A stretch of DNA of 64,000 nucleotides from Apteryx mantelli (GCF_036417845.1 NC_089981.1:27208553-27272552); one strand, 5' to 3'; positions 40,141 through 53,635 are shown, numbered from the stretch's first letter. Notes: a model not told the origin generated them from the letters alone. Made by a program: numbers and translations.

Positions 40141-40274
40141 AACCAATTAACCTGTCATATATCCCTATCAAGACATTTGCTTGACAGAGATAATACTATG
40201 TCAAGTTTGGATGATATTTGCAGTACATTTCAAAATGAAATTTCTGGAAAATAGAGCACAAATAAAGCAAATGG
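40141..40274 (+). repeat. Dispersed direct repeat, copy 1
   Basis: This segment aligns with 40828-40940 in the same orientation. The first 50 bases match at roughly 80 percent (shared words include TTGCTTGA and AGAGAT). After a gap of about 14 bases, a second block of about 33 bases (ACATTT, AAATTTCTGG, CACAAA) matches similarly. It could be a local duplication or two members of an unrecognised old repeat family. It is not CR1. Confidence 0.65.
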
Positions 40275-40827
40275 TGAAGCAGGAGAGAGCTGGGTGTATA
40301 AAAGGAGTGGTAAAGGAGGAACATCTCAAGTATCAAAATATCGCTGTGTGACTGGGTGCAGTGAACTGTGTTCTATCCCGATGAATCTGCATTGATTCAG
40401 CCTGGACTTCTGCTTTGCATCATATGAAGTATAGCATTTTCTGAAAAAGCTTTTGCCCTTCAGTGGGCTTAAAATAATCCACTATATCTACGGGGACATC
40501 TAATAGAATAACCTAGTTGAGATATTTGTACTTTCATGCTTAATAAGAGATGACTTTCTTTTCACTCCAGTAGTATTTTGAGGACTCACTACATTGTAAT
40601 AATCTAAAAGAAGCAACACTGAAGGGAGAATCACTCCTCCTTGCTAAGACACTAAACTTGGCAATAAATCCAGACTTTAGAATGTGATCTATTCTGTATA
40701 TGTGGGACAGCAGATATTCTTGTCTTTCCGTGATGAAATAAGAAATACATTAACTTGTCACATCGTTGTAGCAATAAAGCATCTTTCATATATTTTACAT
40801 TTCATTGTATTTCTACTATGTGCTTTA

Positions 40828-40940
40828 AATCAGTTAACTGTAATGTACCCCTGTCATGACACTTGCTTGATAGAGATGGATGGTGATTGAAGCACATTTT
40901 AAAATTAAATTTCTGGCAAGTAAAACACAAAAGAAACAGG
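40828..40940 (+). repeat. Dispersed direct repeat, copy 2
   Basis: Partner of the repeat at 40141-40274, with the same block order and a 14-base internal deletion relative to it. The offset between copies is 687 bases. The flanks do not align convincingly, which argues for a bounded element or an old, decayed duplication. Confidence 0.65.
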
Positions 40941-41121
40941 CGTAAGAGGGACTATGCAGAACATCAACTCCAGTGCCTCTCCTCCACCCCTCAATCACAG
41001 ATGGATACAGTAGAAGGGCCATACAACACTGACTTTGTATTCCTTGCATGGCCACAAAAATGCTTCTTAGTGCTCTACCAAATATTTGGGACTTACAGTG
41101 AAGGATCAAAAGACCTTTAAA

Positions 41122-41149
41122 TGTGTGTGTGTGTGTGTGTGTGTGTGTA
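41122..41149 (+). repeat. (TG)n microsatellite, about 14 units
   Basis: Perfect TG dinucleotides over 28 bases. It encodes an artificial Thr-His run in the overlapping minus-strand frame. Confidence 0.95.
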
Positions 41150-44100
41150 TAGGCACATGCACTGTGGAAAAAAAGTAGATCATAAATATCTCTGTTGTAT
41201 GCAGTCTTTACAGTTGTAGAACATTTCTTTGGCAAAATTCCACAATTTTCATAGAAAGGACCTGTACATAAAGAGAACCAGAGAAGTATAACATTGTAAG
41301 CTGTACTTGTTTTATACAAAAAACATAACACTTTCTTTTCATAATTATGTAATTTTTTGATGACCATGAACACTGTAGTATCATGGCTCACAGCAATACT
41401 GAATGGATGAAAAGCTACTGAAACTCAGCATATATTGATGGACTACTTACTGAAGAAATACTTTTAGCCCAGCTAACAAAATACCTCATTCTGATGAAAG
41501 TACCAACACCTACAACATTTTAGTATGAAGTATTATTATTTAGGAAGTCTGACAGTATCTTAAAGGGAATCAGATTCATATTAAAAGAAGTCTTCAAGTC
41601 TTTTAAAATACATTGGTGCTTATTTTGAGTTATGTGCTCCAATAAAGCTGTCAACATTTTGGCTTCCCTTTTTAGCTTTCAGAATCCCTGTGAACTGGTT
41701 TGAATTCATTTTGTGCTGAAGATTCTCTCTCAGTCCCAGCAGGGGTAGTAGGCCGTGATTCATAACATACGCCCTTAGCTGGGGTTTCCTATTCCTATTT
41801 GGACTTGTCAGTTTACCTGAATAGTTTCCTTTTTTGCAAAATGCCATAAAAAGTCACTTGATTTACTCAATTATTGACAGCATTCCATGGTTAGTATTAG
41901 ATTTCCTCTCTAACACACAAACGTAGTTGTAAAATTGAGTATAGAAGAAATCGGTTATTGTGAACAGAAATGTAGTAGGCATGAAGAGAGCATCAGGAAA
42001 TGCACCCCTGAAGCTCACAGCATTTGATCTGAACTGTACTGTGGGTAAGAGATAGTATGCCTTTTCCCTCATGTTCTCTGCTTAGGACCTACTGGCTATT
42101 CATCTTGAAATCAGTGTCAAAAATCCCAGGGACTTCAGTGAAAACCAGGCTGACCCATATTTTATAAAGAAGCTAATATGCATAGAAGAAACTTGGCCAA
42201 ATTCTTTATGCTTAGGTAAGGTAAAATTTCCAGTAATGAACTGGGTTTTTCTTCCTGAAAGTTAGCTGATAAACCCAAACAAAATCACAAATCTCTGCAC
42301 TTTCAAGAACTGAAAGGACTTTTATCTCCCCCCTCATTTATAGCTATCTCTAATGGATAAGACTATCTCTGAAGCGCAATGATTTATTTCATTTTAGGCC
42401 ACTGTGTTTCTTTTTCCATTAGACCAGTGACTATCCGATCCAATAAGAAAGCATTTCAATAGCCTTTCCTTTTCTGTGGTGTCTTTTTTTAAGAGAGTAA
42501 AAAAGGAGGAGGCGTCATTGTATTATATAATTGGAGCTGCATTATTGAAACTGTAATTTTACTAGCCTTGTGCAACCAGAATGTTAACATTGCTCTAAAA
42601 ATGTTCGGAGACATACATCTCCATTGAGCTGCTTGGAAAACTTTGGAATAAATATCAGGGTTTTTTCCCCCCCCACTTCAGGAGCATGATGTGAGTGCTG
42701 TTACAGTACTAGTTTTGTTTCAGTACAAGTCCTGTACTGTAAGCCTTTGGTGGCTGAAAGGTGAATTACATTCATGCAAAACAAAACTGATGAACTACTG
42801 AAAGCTGTAGCTGCTGAAATAAATTCCTGCGTGCTAAATTTATGGGAACTATGCACTGTGTACACCACAGTACATTGACTCACAGATTCAACTTCTAAAC
42901 GACTTTTCCTTACCAAAGTAAGCAGCAATATTGTGAGAACAGGTCCACCAGTGATGAGCAGAAAGGCGTAATTTTGTTGCTGGAAATACTGATGCTAATC
43001 AGCATATATTAAACCTTGTGTGGATCAAGGAGCACTGCTTACGTGTTTATTTTCATTTAGTTCTCGTTACTGGCATAGAGGTAGTTGCAGGGCCTAAAGA
43101 CTTGGTTTAAAAGATACCCTACTCTATTAACAGCTTTGATGTTGACATTTAGGGCCTCCACCATTAAGGATTACTCCTACAGATCTTAGACTGGCTTTGC
43201 TTTGTCCTTTATGAATGGACATTATTTCCTCAATGCTTAACTGCCGCATCTTCTGTTTCTGTTCTGTATGTATCTGCTTATTACAGGACCACATTACTCA
43301 GGGAAACTGAAAAGAAAGAAGGCAAAAAGTGGATAACTTTTTCCCTTCTTTGCACAGTCTTCTGCAGGGTAGAAAATTTTGATGTTTAGCTAGCAGAGCA
43401 GGAAGATGGCCATTTTAAGTTTTCTCTAGGTTTGTACTGAATTGGGTAACTGGGTAACATAAAAATGTTCAGTATTTATATTAAAGTGTGTTATAATTCT
43501 CACAGCAAATCCTAGGAATGACAGCACGTGTTGGTCTTCCATTTAATACAGTTGTCTTGCATGCCATTTTTTTATTTCATATTCTAAAAGCAGTGAGTCC
43601 ATAACAGCCTATATACAAACCACTGGTTAAGATGTTAGCAAATAATTCAGACATGAAGTTCTGCATAAATGATTGAAAAAGTACAGACTCCAGGAAAGCC
43701 AAGACAAGCTGAAATTTGGATTTGGATCTAACTCCTGTTACACATAAGGAAGTTCTCCTCACCGATGGACACCCACTAAGTGAACACAATCCTTCTTAAT
43801 AACACTGCCAGCCCACAAAAACAAAAAGGATTTTTATTTTGATTATTTTTAAAGTTTAATGACAAATCGTTTCCCTTCTTCGCATTAAAAAAATAAAGGC
43901 TGTGCTGGAGTCCCATTAAGGGACTGCTTTAGAGCTTGGTTCTCTGAGGCACTTATGTTGTTTAAAATTTAATTTCTAGTTTGAAATTTTTATTTAAAAC
44001 ACTACTTATAAACAAAAAAAAGTTTCTCGTAGTCTTTGGCATCTACTGTTGCAAAATCTTCTAAGCTTTTACCTGTCCCAGTGAATTCTCTGCCTACTCC

Positions 44101-45850
44101 CAAAGGCACACTTTCCCTTGTTTTGGCCGCCCCTAGTTAGTGCTACAGTACTGTGGGAAAGCACTCTACTTAATGCCTTGTCATGGTATTTTTATTGGCA
44201 ATAGAATGTATGAAAAGACACAAGACTACATTCACCTTTGGTGTAATACCATGGAAAGCATTTCAAATGGTAGTCAAGGAAGTAACATCAGAGATAAATT
44301 TGGTGCTCACATCACACTATTTAGAAATTGGGGAAATTTCTGACATTGATGCAAAGTTAGGAGATTGGGCTATAACAAATACTTTTATGAATCTCCACCC
44401 CTTTTCTGGCTGCAAAGTGTAATTTTTTTCAATGTATTCATAATTAGAAATGATTTGGAAATTAAGTTTTTGGTCTGTGGCTTTTTCATTGCAAGTGTCT
44501 AGCCTGTACGAATTGATGTTTGAGCTGTTTTGATTAAAAAGAAATGGGTCATGCATTATGATTCTGTTTCCTAACTGGATGAAAAAAGATCTTAAGTAAA
44601 AGTTTTAAATGTAATTAAGATGCTGCTGAATTTGAAATTCTGTGATTATAGTATTACACATAAGCGTATGGGTGCCTTGAAAGCTTCCACTCCTTTTAGT
44701 GTTAGCTGTATCAAACTCCAAATTCAATGAATAGGTGAACATTCCCATTCCTCAACTAGCCTGCTAGAGTATTCCTGAAAACCCTATCATTTTGCAGACC
44801 GATGGCATCAGTGCAGAAGACCCAGTTTGTGCTCCCTGGAGTCAAAGTTCACTTTACACTGACTAAATCAAGATTTAAATACAGGCTTAGTTTTAATTTA
44901 CTGCTTAGGATGAGCTTAGCTGAATGAGATGCAAGCCCATATGACTTAGCTGACAAATGGATCTGCCGCTCTTGATTCCTATTCTAATACATGAATGAAA
45001 TCTAGCTTTGCTTACAGCCTTCTTCATCTACAGATCTCAAGTTGCTGAGGCAACTGTGACTATTTTTTTGTAGGCAGATGGAGAAAATAGATTAGATGAT
45101 AGGCAACATCATCCAGAGGATACTGTGTTGCAAATAGACTTCAAGTCTTCTGATTACTACACCATCTCCAAGAACATCGTGCTTTCTCAACCCCAAAATG
45201 TATTACATGGGCTCTCATTTTGCAATAGAAACTTTGTAAACTGATGGACCACAGACATTTCGGTTGCTCTTTGCTTGGGCACCTCTCACTTACTCATAGT
45301 GCATGATTTTGTGCTGTGACTGAGAAAAATGACCCAAACTGTTTTAAAATATTTCAAATGAAACATGAATCTGCAATATTCCCTCTGTTCTAATGGATGA
45401 TTTTCTAGGCTCAGGGATTTTAAAATCATATTATTTAAGAAACAAATATTGTAACTGCTTTGTGAGGTCTTGTTAATTCCTTTTGATGGGTCAATATCCT
45501 CCAGAATTGAGATATTTGTATTATTTCCCATCATGCAGGGAGTCTTTAGAGAACCTGCAGTAAGTAGGTAGGTTCCTGTCCCAAGGATACCCTCTTCAAT
45601 GCTTACCTCTTAAAGAATAATGGGTGCCTGGATTAGAGAGATTTTCATGTCTATGTCTAAAGTCTGCTGATGGCTTCCAGCTCATGTGTTACTCTGTTAT
45701 GTGACATTGACTGGTATTGTTTTAATGAATACAGATGATAGGATAAGAATGCTTAGTGCATTGGTATCAATCTTCATCTTTAATGGAGTCTGTGGAATAC
45801 CATTTTTTTGGTTCTCATCAGAAACCCGTTATTGTATAACTCATAAACTG

Positions 45851-45873
45851 TTTTTTTGTTTTGTTTTGTTTTC
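45851..45873 (+). repeat. TTTTG simple repeat
   Basis: Three TTTTG-type units after a T run. It ends in CCAG and so mimics a splice acceptor, but no donor or open frame supports an exon after it. Confidence 0.8.
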
Positions 45874-48800
45874 CAGAGACACTGCAGTATTCACAAATAG
45901 GGCTGTAAGGAATGCTGTAGTGATACAGTTAGATTGTCAGCAAGAGTGAAAAATACCAAATTAATACAAACATTCTCAAAAAGGAACCTGTCTGTCATTT
46001 CTCTTTTATGTTTCTTAGTTCTAACTATTGGATGGATCTACACAAACATGGAACTATCAGTGAATACTTAGCACTTGCAACTGCAGTGAAGTAATACCTT
46101 GTATTTATTTGAATTTCCCTGAGTTGGCCAACAACAGGTATGTATCCTTGAGTTTTGTATGTGGAGGGTAAAAGGGGCAACAGTGACGGACTGAGCTGGA
46201 ATTGGCTGAGAATGGGATGATCACTTGGGCAATTATTGCTTTTGTCTGGTGCATCACATTATAACACTGAATACTTTTCACTTTGTAACATTTCATCATT
46301 TTCTATCTATAATAGAATACTTACTTCCAAGTAAAGGAATTATTTTAAAATTAGCCACTTTTACCCTTTTTGCTCTAAACAAAAATATGCCTGTGTTATA
46401 ATACCAAAACCAGGAAAGTTGTGGGAAAGACTGGAGACACTTTTGAAAAGAGAATTAATACAAAACTTTGTTCTACAAAAAGGTCTGGAAGTATACAATG
46501 TGCCTTTGTAGGATTCTCTGCATTCTTCCCCTCATCCCAACGTTAATGCCAGCATTGTCAGTACTTCACTAAAGACTTCAGTATCCAGAAGCTCTTACCA
46601 GCCTCCTGCTGAAACAATTATGGGGTTTAAATGGAACACAAGAGAAAATCAGAATTTGCCCTCCTGCCTTCTCTTAAGAGAACTTCCTAGAATTGAAATG
46701 AAGAGAAGAAGGCACAAGCAGAGGAAATTGTTGGGTGTTCAGGGCCTAGTACTCTTTTGAACAACTTCAGCAACCTAGATTTCCTTAATGTCATTCCAAA
46801 TTTATGTGATGGTGTTTGCCCTGTGTCCAGCACTTGTTCTCGCAACAATGGATTTGTCATGAAAGCTGTACAGATTTTATTCTGTGCTTAGCCTATCAAA
46901 AATAATAGTGATAGCGTTAGCTGTCTTTGAAAAACAGACTGTTTGTCTGATGAGGTACAGTCTATTTGTTGACTTGTTACAAACTACAGTGAGAGTCAAT
47001 ATGTCATCCATATTGAGATGAAAGACATTTATAACTGTAAAGAACTGTATTAGTGCACAGCTACCAATGTTGAAGACCCATTGGAAATGAACAGAAATGC
47101 CAACACACAGATAATCTATAATGTTATTACCTCTTGTTACCATGTTGGGGCTATACTGTTATTTTTTATTTATTTTCTGTGTATAAATTTTCCAAAAATT
47201 CATTTCTGATGCTCTGTTCTGCACTGACCTATATCCTCTGCTCTGTGCACTCTAATTGGCACTTACACTTTTGGGTCCTTAAAATTGGCACCAGAATGAA
47301 TTAATATGTGATATGTTTTAAGCTTCTGGTCTTATTGCAGTTTAATTACAAGAATAAATTAATTTTGAATATTTTTCTATACTTAAAAAAAAAACCCCTT
47401 ACTGTAAGAACCAAAAAGGGGTGATCATTCCATTCTCATTACATCCCCAGGATCGCCATGAGAAATAAAATAATTAATATCTGTGCTTATTCTTTATCAT
47501 TAGTCTTTGTCCTAAGAATGGATTAATGAGAATATTCAATGAGAATCAGAACATCCTGGCACTTACTTCTGTGAAAAGTCATTCTTGTGCCAAAGACTGT
47601 AATGAGGCCTGAAAGAAGCATACAATTAATTCACAGCAACCTTAAGGTTGTAGTGAGAACAGAAAATAGTATATCGTTCCAGACCAATGACCAAGATCAT
47701 AGAGAAGATGAACACTGAAATAAGACCATTTTAAGTATACATTTTAAAAACTTTGTGTGACTGTGTATCATTTTAAAGTCCATGTTAGCTTTTATTGACT
47801 ACAGTTTTCCGTCCATGACTGGGATTTTTTCACCTCTCCTCCCCAGATACTTCTTCAGATATAAGGAATCACATATCAAAGTGATTTTCCCTACCTCCTC
47901 CAGGTGAGAGGTAGGCAAGAGACAAAATAAATTGAAACTGCTGTTTATATTCCACAACAAAGGCTAAAAAATAAAAACACTGTGAAACAAAATAGCTTTT
48001 AGAGTAAGCTGCATGGTATCCATGGGTTTAAAACAAACATCATGTAATTTTGGCCCAGTTTGTGTTTCTTTTAGGTATTCTTTGCTACACTATATGATAC
48101 TGACAGGGGTGCTCACTTTCTGAATTATTCACAGTACAAAAACCCCACAGCAGCTCATGTAAATACAGCGTGTTTGGACAGGCAAAAACACGAGGAGGAA
48201 AAGACACAATGGAAGACAATGAGGTTGCACAGCTGACCAGTTCAATGTATTTGTCAGGTTCTGTGTCATGTGCGTTGTGGATACGGTTTCTGATCCGTGT
48301 CCTCACAGTCATGTAAGGGTTGCTGGCTTTGAATGACAGTTACTGATATAAAGTAATACATAGTAGCAGAAAATTAAATGAGCACATCTCCCTGAAAAAT
48401 CTTTAAAATGGGTGCTTTGCTTTTGATTAATAATTAACATTGCTTAGTTTCAGTAGGCTTAAAAGAATTATTACAGCAGCATGCCTGCTCCATTATACTT
48501 TAGGTGGTGTCAGGTTTTCCATTATAAACCGCTGGTATTTTCAGTTTGTTTGGTAACTTGGCTATAAAAATTAACTCCAGCCATGAACTTACCAGGAAAA
48601 GATCTCAGCTTAGCAGAGACTTAAAAAAATGATTTTAATTTTTAAATAGCTCAGCTATTTGATGGTTAGCAGGGGGAATAGAAGCCCAAGATAACTCCTC
48701 ATGGAGAGAGCTCTAGTGATCAGAGTGTGGCTTTCTGTGAGGTTTATGCTATTTATTTCCTGTCACAGAAATGCTACTAGAAGACAAGTGGAGAAGGTTG

Positions 48801-49099
48801 TAGTGAGAAGCCTGACAGAGAACGAGAGACTTCATACCCTAATGAATGCCTGGTTCAATATCAGTATAAAGCAATTCTTACTGTGGTTCTTCTTTCATGG
48901 CTTTTGATATGGGGGGGTCAGAGCTGGACTTAAACGGAATTAGAAGGTAGGAGAAAAGACAGACCATTTTGCATCTGTCACAAGACTTCTTAGGGCTTCA
49001 TAAACCTGTAACCCATCTTCCCTGAAAGAAAAAAGTATGATTCTCAGTGTTGGTTAATTCAAGTAGTAGCATATCGGGGCAGAAATAAAGGTATGGATG

Positions 49100-49397
49100 G
49101 CAGTCTTTTGTTCACTGAGGAAAGTGGCATCCATTGACAGGACAAGAGGCAGTAGGCACAAATCGAAATAAATACAGGAAATAATACCCCTTAAACTTAA
49201 GAAAAAAAAAAATCTCTTGACTGTGAGGGTCATCAAGCACTGGCACAAGTTGCCCAGGGAGGTCGTGGAGACTCCACGCTCAGACACATTCAAAGCCCAG
49301 CTGGACATGGCCTTGGGCAACCTGCTCTAGCTGACCCTGCTTTGAGCCTGGGAGTTAGACTAGATGATCTCCAGAGGTGCCTTCCAACCTCAGCCAA
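49100..49397 (+). mobile_element. CR1 3'-end copy lacking the octamer tail
   Basis: A + strand CR1 tail of moderate age. The C-terminal coding blocks (AGGACAAGAGGCA, then GACTGTGAGGGTCATCAAGCACTGG) are followed by the conserved 3' UTR (GACTAGATGATCTCCAGAGG, CCTTCCAACCTCAGCC). An A run (about 49201-49212) has been inserted or expanded inside the coding tail. Instead of ATTCTRTG octamers, the end runs into A-rich sequence at 49395-49411. Its differences from the 7758 and 25083 copies suggest another, probably older, subfamily. Confidence 0.9.
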
Positions 49398-52300
49398 AGA
49401 AAAGAAAAAAAGGATATAGAGCAAGATTAAGACTTTGGTGCTGTTGAATCTATGTGATTCAGGAGGCTAGAAAAAGAGCGCTCAGAATGGGCATGTCTGT
49501 GTTGCTGAGGAATGAGGACATTTCCCTACAGGTTTGCAGTGCTGAGTTCTAGGCCTTGTTTTCAGGTATGTTCATGTGTTTTCAAATCAGTCCGCATTAG
49601 AGAAGAATTTATATCATCTGGAGAACAGGGTGTAGCACTCACATCACCCCTTCACCCTCTTCCCGGAAAGTGTCAAAACCAACTATGATTCATGCCTGCT
49701 CCTTCCATTCTTTTTTGCCTTTATGCTGCTTTCTGCCTGGTGGAACACCCTCATGGTGGGAAAAGGTGTGTTCATCTCAGTGGTTGATTATGTCTGTATT
49801 CTGGTTGCAAAGACACCCCTGTAGCGTAAGTGTGAATGCTCTCCATCTCTGTGTTAACTGAGCAAGAAAGAAAGAGTGACTTTTCAATTCAGTACTTAAG
49901 ACTGTCTTTGAAGAGCTGGAGGAGATCTAGTTTTTTCAGTGCTTGCCTAGTGGGAGCTGTCCTTGAAATAAGGTGGAGATTGTGAAGGGGGGAGGACAGG
50001 AGGCAAGTGTTTCACTGAGCTACTGGCAAGGCAGCCTGGAGAGTCCCTTTACTTGTCTTCCTGTAATGAATGCCAAAGAGATAGAGTATCATCAGAGGTA
50101 TAACAAGCAAGTGTGAGAGGCTGAGCTCAGTTTTGAGTCCTACTGCTAGTATTGTTCATGTATTGAACGTTGCCCTGTCAGTGGCTATAATGCAGAAATA
50201 GCCTTAAGAACAGAGTCCAGCTATGCACTGAGTAAATAAGATACCAGAAGCTTGTGGTTTAATGTAGTCTTTACTAAAGTAGTGTTCTTCATATCATCAG
50301 CTGCCAAAGTGCCTGCTCCTTCATATCATTCCAGGTACTGAAGAACCAACATCACACAGGAACACCATTTTCAACATGATGGCATGCTGCTCAAGAGTAT
50401 TTTCTTTTCCCAACATTAAATAACCCAACAAGGCATACTTAACCAGTGATGTTAAAGAGGCTTACACCTTGACATTTGACCAGTAACTTGATATTCTGAA
50501 CCAGTAACTTTATCAAGATCTGTACCTCCATAGAAGCCTAACATGGAAACCTTATGAAGAACTCGATGTGACAAAATCTGTTAGAAATACTACTACACTA
50601 GAGACATTTAAGAAACCAAAGTCTTTCTTTAGGACATCAACACAGAAAATATGTAGTGAAGAATTAGTCACCTCATATTAGTCTATTCTTTGACAGCAGG
50701 CTCCTTGGGAAGGGGGGGGGGAAGTGGAGGGACGGGGGAAGCCACCTGCATACAAAGGCTTGAGATGTTTTGCTGCCTCAGCAAATTAAGGGGTTAACCA
50801 TGATGTCATTGCAACAGGTGAAAGGGATGGCTCAAGCTATCAAAAAAAAGCCCTCTGTGACACTATTACTAGCAGAGAATAGTGGATGGAAGTAGTGACT
50901 GAGCAATCCTTTGTCACACAGCCTCCCTCACTTGTCCAGCTCCAAGTGCTCAGAATCTCCTGCAGCCAGCTAGTAGGTTTCAACAATTATTACACAGCTA
51001 ATTTCTGCAGCAGGAGTTCATAAAGCCTCTTGGGAGGTAAGGTAATAGTCAGAACATCCCTGGAGCAGTGAGAGTTGGTTATGGCCCCAGAAGACATACA
51101 GTGCCATGGTGGCTAAACTTCCTTTAGCTTCCCCACTGTGCCTGTCTCTAGTGCGAAAACATAAGCCTTTGAAAATTGGACCCCAGTCCTTGTAGGAAAA
51201 AACACAAGCCACAGCCCAAGATGACCTTTTAAAATTGAAAGTTCCTTAGACCACAACAGAACTGATGAGCACATTTTGACACGACCTCCTTCTTTGCTCT
51301 ACTTACATTTTAAAAATAAAACTACTGGTGAAACTTCATCCCCACCTCCCTTTTAAACTCTGGAGTAACACACCCAAAGACAGTATTGTAAGTAAATTTT
51401 TTGTGTGTATGTTAAACTGATACATTTAATTAATGAAGGCATCCTGGGGCTGGAGCCTCATCTTGTAATCACAGTATAAAAAATTAAACATATGTATAAT
51501 GTGTGTGAACATTTGCCGCTGAAATCTGAAAAAGGAACCATTGATATGTCAGTTGCACTCCTAAAGAAGTAATTTTAAAAAATACTGTGATACTGCAGTG
51601 TCTTAGCAGCACGATTCTGGCAAGCAAAAGGAGCTGCGTTTCTTTTTTTTAAAGCAAATTTAACTTAACTCTGAAATACACAGTACAGGCTTCTCTCATT
51701 GTTTTCTTTGTGTGCGTATACGGGAAGTCTGTTGAAGTGAGAACTGTTTCTTTGTGTGCATCTGCATTGTTTAGCACAAAGGACACTGAAAAAGTATTTG
51801 GGGCCTCTGCACTCTACTTGAAGACATATGCAAGTACCAAATAGTAATTGACATGTCCAGATCAAAAGAATATATATTTCCTAAGGTATTCACAGGGAGA
51901 ATCACAAATTAAACTTTTGTATTTTAACACAAGTCTTCTAAGTACTTTGCCAGCTAGTAGAATTTACGTCATGCTTAGAATCCAAGCTAAGGACACACAT
52001 GAAGTATAGGATACAATGCAAGGGCTAAGTTAAGTACCAAAGAGTAAAATTCATTAAAAAATGGCACTATGTTAATTGGATTAAGGAAGGCAAGGTGGAG
52101 GAAATTGTCCAGACTAATTAATGTAAAATGCCAAGGAAGTTCCACCCCTCAAAGAAAAGCTCCTAACTGTGTTGTGTTTCAGCTGAAGCTAGGTACTTTG
52201 ACTGGAATATCATTTTCTCAGAAATGCAATGAGGAAACCCTTTCCTCACCTGTCAAGACAAGGCTTCCATTCAATTTTGCAGAATTTATTTATTTATTAA

Positions 52301-53635
52301 ATTGAAGAAGAACTGGAAGCTGGTTATGTTTTTCCACATCCCAGGCAAAGTGCCCTAAACCAGTGAGCAACAGAGTCCGTATTTCACATTTTGTCTCATT
52401 CATTATTCAGTGCATAGTAAAATTCACATCTTCACCATGCCTAAATTACCTTGCAGTATGTGGAACCAAGCTTAGTGGCAGAATTTGGAATCTCACCTCC
52501 AGCATGTAGGCTGATGATGTGACATTCTTCAGCTGCTATGCTAACTTCAAGCAGGGAAAACCAAGCACACCTGAGTGTGCATTTTTGGATTTCTGAAACT
52601 GTATTATCTGTCAATAAAAAGATCTCTACCATGTTTTCCTCCCTCCACAGTACTATCGCAGATTCCTCCACTATATGTATATAGTTGCCTATGGGTTGAT
52701 ACTGGAATGAAGTAGCTCACTTATTGACTGCAATTTTCAACTTTATTGGTATTGAAATCTAATCTTTGTCTGGAAACGGAAACATTTATTGACCAGCACT
52801 TTACAGCTCAGGTACAGAAGCCTACCTGTATGGCTTTCAGTACAGAGCTGAAAGTCCCTTGACTGTTGTGTACTGAGAGCGAGCCTCATCATAAAGTGTG
52901 TTTCCAAAGAAGGAAATTTACCTTTTATGTAAAGTGATGAAGCCCCACTGAAAAAGAACCATCTGTCTTCCTAACCAAGTTCTCCATATGGTTTAGATAC
53001 TATTCAAATAACCACTGTAATAGTGCTATCATAGGAAATGAACACAAAGAAGTGTTTGGTTAAATAAATTTCCATGCATCATTGCTCTATAAAGAAATAG
53101 CAATGTCTTTATGAAAGACACATTTATTTGATACAACAATAAATTATACGAATGCATACTGTGAGTCTGAATGTGGGTGTTAGTTTCACACTGTTCTTTT
53201 TAAAAATCCTTCCCATCCTATTTGGAAATGGCATTTCTGACAGAAGTACGGATATCTGAAAAGTGGTCTAAGGAAAATATAATACTGAACATGAATATCT
53301 AGTGCCTTTCTGAGAATAGGCTTATAAAAGAGAAAAAATAACTCGTTTTGTGGAATGAAAACCATCAGCTACCATAAGTGTTATTAAGAATAAAACTTGA
53401 ATTGTTGTTTTCAATTTTCATTTCAGTTTATTTTCTTCAGTTTGGGGCATTTTGGTGAGTGTGCTGAAAACCTTGCCTCCCAAAAAAGCACATAAGTAAG
53501 TGAAATGTAACTGACACTCAGAATGTTCACAGAAGGGAATATTTTGGCACAATCATTTCCAGTGTGCGCACACATGAAAATATTAGTTAATACTACAGAA
53601 ATGTGACTTTGTGTTGTTTCTTTATTTTTTTATAG
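49398..53635. other. AT-rich non-coding DNA, no firm gene
   Basis: No gene recognised with confidence. A G run (50712-50721) and a pair of ACCAGTAACTT words 22 bases apart near 50480-50515 are present. On the minus strand, 52497-52607 is an open 111-base segment with a CAG acceptor and a GAG|GTGAGA donor. Its phase does not join directly to the better candidate at 54452-54633, so it is left as a finding. Confidence 0.45.

Larger units (their letters stand above)
40941..49099. other. AT-rich non-coding DNA with possible conserved elements
   Basis: No gene recognised. Repeat-free segments with the look of conserved non-coding elements lie near 42380-42660, 43850-44070 and 48340-48670; the last includes a perfect 17-base palindrome at 48644-48660. 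A 57-base segment at 47847-47903 has strong splice sites on both sides on the + strand. The 185-codon minus-strand frame at 40834-41391 reads straight through the TG microsatellite and the direct repeat and is judged a chance frame. Confidence 0.45.

Noticed and set aside
40834..41391. Longest non-CR1 open frame, 185 codons on the minus strand
   Set aside because: It runs through a TG microsatellite (giving a Thr-His run) and one of the direct repeats, shows no domain pattern, and has ordinary AT-rich non-coding composition. Treated as chance.
45851..45874. Strong-looking acceptor made by the TTTTG repeat
   Set aside because: No donor or open frame follows within a normal exon length; the pyrimidine tract is a simple repeat.
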